Source: Actinomadura sp. DC4
GTDB lineage: Bacteria > Actinomycetota > Actinomycetes > Streptosporangiales > Streptosporangiaceae
Direction: 5' to 3'
DNA: 64,000 nt
NCBI RefSeq assembly: GCF_030406325.1
Contig: NZ_JAUEQY010000034.1
Location: forward strand, 49,013 to 113,012
This document shows positions 61,167 to 64,000 of this stretch, piece by piece. The first letter of the stretch is position 1. Every line of letters starts with the position of its first letter. Below the pieces are notes generated by a model. The model had not been told where the DNA came from, made no database searches, and worked only from the letters and a program-made list of their open reading frames with translations. Both the position numbers and the translations under genes were made by a program.

Positions 61167-62587
61167 ACCAGCGCGGTCGGGACGCCGACGCCGGGCACCG
61201 TGCCGCAGCCGGCGAGCACCACGTTGTCCGTCGTACGGGGCAGGTTGGCCGGGCGGAACGGCCCCGTCTGGGCGAACGTGTGCGCGAGGCTGAACGGCGT
61301 CCCGTCGATCAGCCCCTGGCGGCGCCAGTCGGCGGGCGTCAGCACGTGCAGGATCTCGGGCCTCTCCCGCGGACCGGACCGCTCGGCCAGCAGGTCGACC
61401 AGCTCACCGGCGTACGCCGCGCCGAGACGGTCCCAGTCGAGCGCGGCGCGGGCGAGGTTCGGGACCGGGGCGAGGACGGACAGGAGCTGGCGTCCGGCCG
61501 GGGCGAGCGCCGGGTCGGTCGCGGTGGGCCGCGTCACCAGCAGGGACGGGTCCCGCATCGTCCGCCCCTCGCGGGTGAGTTCGCGGAACGTCGTCCGCCA
61601 GGCACGGCCGAAGAGCAGGGTGTGGTGCGCGGTGCCGCCGGGGTCGCCGGACACGCCCAGGTGCACGACGACCGCCGAGGGCGCGGCCACGACCGGGCGC
61701 GCGACCTCTTCCAGCAGCCGGTACGCGGTCGTCAGCTCGCAGGTCAGGACGACGGCGTCGCAGAGGAAACGCTCGCCGCCCGCGGTACGCACGGCGGTGA
61801 CGCGGTCGCCCCGTCGCTCCAGCCCCGTGACGGTCGTGCCGTGGCGGAACTCCACGCCGGCGTCGGCCGCGGCGGAGGCGAGCGCGTCGGGCAGCGCCCG
61901 CATGCCGCCGCGCGGGAAGTACACCCCGCCGATCGTGTCCATGTAGGCGATCACCGCGTACAGCGCCAGCGCCCGCCGCGGGTCGAGCCCCGCGTAGAGG
62001 GCCTGGAAGGTGAAGACGCGGCGTAGCCGTTCGTCGCGCAGGAACCGGCCGACCGCGCGGTCCCAGCGGCCGAACCCGCCGAGCGCCGCCAGCCGCGCCA
62101 GCCCGGGCGTCAGGAGGCCGAACGGCGAGTCGACGTTGGCCGCGATGAACCCGGCGAACTCGGCCTCGTACAGCCGGGTCAGCCAGTCGCGCAGCCGCGC
62201 GTACCCGGATGCCTCACGCGGCCCGGCGAACGCGCGGACCGCCTCGGTCATCTCCTCGCGCCCGGTCCGTACGTCGAGCACGCTGCCGTCGGCGAAGCGC
62301 GCGCGGTAGGCCGGGTCGAGCCTCACCAGCGTCAGCCGGTCCGCCATCGAGGCGCCGACGGCGGCGAGCGTGTCCTCGACGATGTCCGGCATGGTGAGCA
62401 CCGTGGGCCCGGTGTCGAGCCGGTACCCGCCGACGTCGTGCCGCCCGGCACGCCCGCCGGGCACCTCGTCCCGTTCCAGGACGGTGACCGACCGCCCCCG
62501 GCCGCGCAGGTGCAGCGCGGCGGCGAGCCCGGACAGTCCCGCGCCGACCACGACGACGTGATCGGTCCTGCCGGGGACGGTGCGCAT
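61082..62587 (-). CDS. crtI: Phytoene desaturase
   Basis: 501 residues from ATG 62587. FAD motif VVVVGAGLSGLAAALHLRGRG (11-31), LERDEVPGGRAGRHDVGGYRLDTGPTVLTMP, and the C-terminal family signature NVVLAGCGTVPGVGVPTALVSGRLAADRV, all typical of bacterial CrtI. It converts phytoene to lycopene. First gene of the operon; the ribosome site upstream is weak (a GGGG 12 bases away), so translation may start from a short leader. About 80 bases upstream separate it from the next gene on the same strand. Confidence 0.94.
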   Translation of the reverse strand: MRTVPGRTDHVVVVGAGLSGLAAALHLRGRGRSVTVLERDEVPGGRAGRHDVGGYRLDTGPTVLTMPDIVEDTLAAVGASMADRLTLVRLDPAYRARFADGSVLDVRTGREEMTEAVRAFAGPREASGYARLRDWLTRLYEAEFAGFIAANVDSPFGLLTPGLARLAALGGFGRWDRAVGRFLRDERLRRVFTFQALYAGLDPRRALALYAVIAYMDTIGGVYFPRGGMRALPDALASAAADAGVEFRHGTTVTGLERRGDRVTAVRTAGGERFLCDAVVLTCELTTAYRLLEEVARPVVAAPSAVVVHLGVSGDPGGTAHHTLLFGRAWRTTFRELTREGRTMRDPSLLVTRPTATDPALAPAGRQLLSVLAPVPNLARAALDWDRLGAAYAGELVDLLAERSGPRERPEILHVLTPADWRRQGLIDGTPFSLAHTFAQTGPFRPANLPRTTDNVVLAGCGTVPGVGVPTALVSGRLAADRVTGTPAVRPRRVITSAGRR

Positions 62588-62669
62588 ACGGCACGAGTAC
62601 CCCGTTCACCAGGCTGTTTACCCCTGCCGCCCGCGGGAGACGGCGCAACCCGGGACACATCCGGCGTCG

Positions 62670-63794
62670 TCAGGTGAGCGCCTCGGTGACGACCTTGCTC
62701 GCCTCGGCCGGGCCGAATGTCGGCGGCTTCGGCCGGGGCTCGGCGGTGCCGAGCCGGACCACGACGGTCTTTGAGCCCGGGTCCACCTGGACGAGCTGGT
62801 TGCCGAGGCCCAGCGCCCAGAACATGTTCTGCGGGGCGCCGTGGACCAGCGGCCCCTGGACGGTCTTCAGGTGGCCGGCCGCGCCCAGGTCGGTCGCCGA
62901 CAGCGGCCCCGCGACCGTGCCGGGCCGGTTGAGCCACCACAGATACCCGTACGCCGCGTTGAGCGGGCTGGAGGAGTGGCCCGTCGCCTCCTGGACCCAC
63001 TTCGCCGACACGACCCGCCTGCCGTTCCAGCGGCCCTGGTCGAGGAACAGCGACCCGAAGCGGGCCATGTCACGGCAGTTCGACTGGACGCCCATGAACA
63101 TCTGCGCGTTGCCGGCCCGGTCGGCGGTCATGTCGCTCTTCGTCATCCCGAGCGGTTCGAACAGGCGCGTGCGGGCGTACGTCGCGACGTCCTGACCGGT
63201 CGCCTGCCGGAGCACGCGCTGCAGGGTCTGCACGGCCGCGTTGTTGTAGGCCCAGACCTTCCCGGGCGCGTGCTGCTGCTTCAGGCCGACGGCGAAGTCC
63301 GTACGGTCGCGGGCGCGCAGCAACTGCGGATAGTCGGTGCGCATGCTCCATTCGCGGCCCGAGTCCATGCTCAGCAGGTCGCGGACGGTCACCGCGCTCG
63401 CCGAGGTGCCCCGCCATTCGGGGATCCATTTCGACGCGCTGTCGTCGATGCGCAGATCGCCGTCGTCCTGCGCGATGCCCACAAGGGTGCTCGTGACCGA
63501 TTTCGTGGCCGAGAATATGTTCTGCGTCGTATCCGGCGTGGTGCCGTGGAAGTACCATTCACCGGCCATTTTCCCGTCGCGGACGACGGCTAGGCAGTTC
63601 GACTTGCCGGTCCTGGCCGTGGCCGCGATGGCGTCCAGCTTTCCCGGGTCCAGGCCGGCCGCGGCCGGGGAGACGCTCGGCCAGCCCGGGTCGGGGGCCG
63701 ACCGGGGCGTGCGGTCGGACCGGCAGGAGGCGCTGAGAAGGAGTGCGCCGCAGACGACCGGGGCGAGAAGGCGGGGCCCCAAGGAATGGCTCAT
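62670..63794 (-). CDS. Serine hydrolase lipoprotein (beta-lactamase/class C fold)
   Basis: 374 residues from ATG 63794 (AGGA upstream); the frame extends further up but without a ribosome site. Lipoprotein signal MSHSLGPRLLAPVVCGALLL ending in the lipobox LSASC. The serine-hydrolase fold has SATKSVTS (SxxK, catalytic Ser/Lys), YNN (Y-x-N, Tyr of the second motif) and a late HGAPQN region in place of the K-T-G box. Such proteins are esterases, peptidases or penicillin-binding relatives; a true beta-lactamase function is not implied. Confidence 0.88.
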   Translation of the reverse strand: MSHSLGPRLLAPVVCGALLLSASCRSDRTPRSAPDPGWPSVSPAAAGLDPGKLDAIAATARTGKSNCLAVVRDGKMAGEWYFHGTTPDTTQNIFSATKSVTSTLVGIAQDDGDLRIDDSASKWIPEWRGTSASAVTVRDLLSMDSGREWSMRTDYPQLLRARDRTDFAVGLKQQHAPGKVWAYNNAAVQTLQRVLRQATGQDVATYARTRLFEPLGMTKSDMTADRAGNAQMFMGVQSNCRDMARFGSLFLDQGRWNGRRVVSAKWVQEATGHSSSPLNAAYGYLWWLNRPGTVAGPLSATDLGAAGHLKTVQGPLVHGAPQNMFWALGLGNQLVQVDPGSKTVVVRLGTAEPRPKPPTFGPAEASKVVTEALT

Positions 63795-63870
63795 GGGAAA
63801 ATCCTGGTAACTCGCGAGGTGCCGCGTAAGTGGGGAACACCCTACGAACCGGGCGGAGTACGGTGACGGC

Positions 63871-64000
63871 ATGATCGACCGAGGCCGGTTCACGGCGCCG
63901 TTCCCGGGCCTTTCCAGCGTGGCCGGCTGGGCGCGCGTGGCGGCGGCGGGGCGCGCCGCCGGGCTGGCGTGGCTGCGCGGCGACGCCGCCGGCTGCGAGG
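63871..64000 (+). CDS. Start of an unidentified gene, cut by the window end
   Basis: ATG 63871 opens a frame that runs to the last base: MIDRGRFTAPFPGLSSVAGW, followed by an Ala/Arg/Gly-rich stretch. GGAG lies 12 bases upstream, a weak site. It is divergent from the serine-hydrolase gene, 76 bases away. Nothing more can be said from 43 codons. Confidence 0.5.
   Translation, partial: MIDRGRFTAPFPGLSSVAGWARVAAAGRAAGLAWLRGDAAGCE

Noticed and set aside
1..64000. tRNA, rRNA, insertion sequences or prophage genes
   Set aside because: No cloverleaf-like T-loop sequence, ribosomal RNA segment, transposase or integrase motif seen in the gaps or frames.

Overview
The window is about 72% G+C by eye. 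It has dense ATGA/GTGA gene overlaps, many GTG starts, Tat and lipoprotein exports, and wHTH regulators of the TetR, GntR and MarR families. This points to a filamentous high-GC actinomycete; Streptosporangiales/Thermomonosporaceae (Actinomadura or Actinoallomurus type) is my guess, not a proof. I saw no tRNA, rRNA, CRISPR array, transposase or phage gene.

Layout. 1-2.1 kb: the 3' part of a PcfJ-like gene and a possible small gene. 2.2-13.3 kb: a heptose/glycan locus made of two operons meeting tail to tail. The plus operon has a GT4 glycosyltransferase, GmhA, HldE and an NAD-dependent epimerase. The minus operon has a carbamoyltransferase, a GT2-GmhB fusion, two GT9 heptosyltransferase-like enzymes and one GT4. 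Together they can make and transfer an activated heptose in an organism that has no LPS. 13.5-17.1 kb: a secreted subtilase followed by a tiny protein that resembles a free-standing I9 propeptide. 17.3-18.0 kb: a cluster of four hairpins and a decayed malic-enzyme remnant.

18.0-22.3 kb: a TetR regulator behind two perfect palindromes, a Tet(X)-like flavin monooxygenase, a quinone-reductase-like enzyme and a DHA2 efflux pump, which looks like a drug or xenobiotic response cassette. 22.5-24.4 kb: a large regulator-like protein of unknown role. 24.5-29.7 kb: a two-component system divergent from an ABC transporter of the FtsX/MacB type.

30.4-42.9 kb: a sialoglycan-use locus. A seven-gene minus-strand operon encodes a Dpp-like importer (with a permease-ATPase fusion), a sialic-acid-lyase-like aldolase, a sialidase and a GH42 beta-galactosidase. 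It is divergent from a FadR-type GntR regulator, and a second sialidase follows. The same palindromic core lies upstream of both transcription units.

43-56 kb: a mixed region with a MarR regulator, a small secreted His-rich protein, an EF-hand protein, an MFS transporter, a SpoIIE-type phosphatase, a NuoF/ferredoxin flavoprotein coupled to a ferric-reductase-like membrane protein, a ricin-type lectin, a DUF4239-like membrane protein and a secreted M36 metallopeptidase. 56-62.6 kb: a carotenoid cluster (crtI, crtB, heterodimeric cyclase genes crtYc/crtYd, crtT, crtU, plus a convergent Rieske protein) that suggests an aromatic carotenoid such as isorenieratene. A tandem duplication at the crtI/crtB junction has made a 40-codon chimeric ORF. 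62.7-64 kb: a serine-hydrolase lipoprotein and the start of an unidentified gene.
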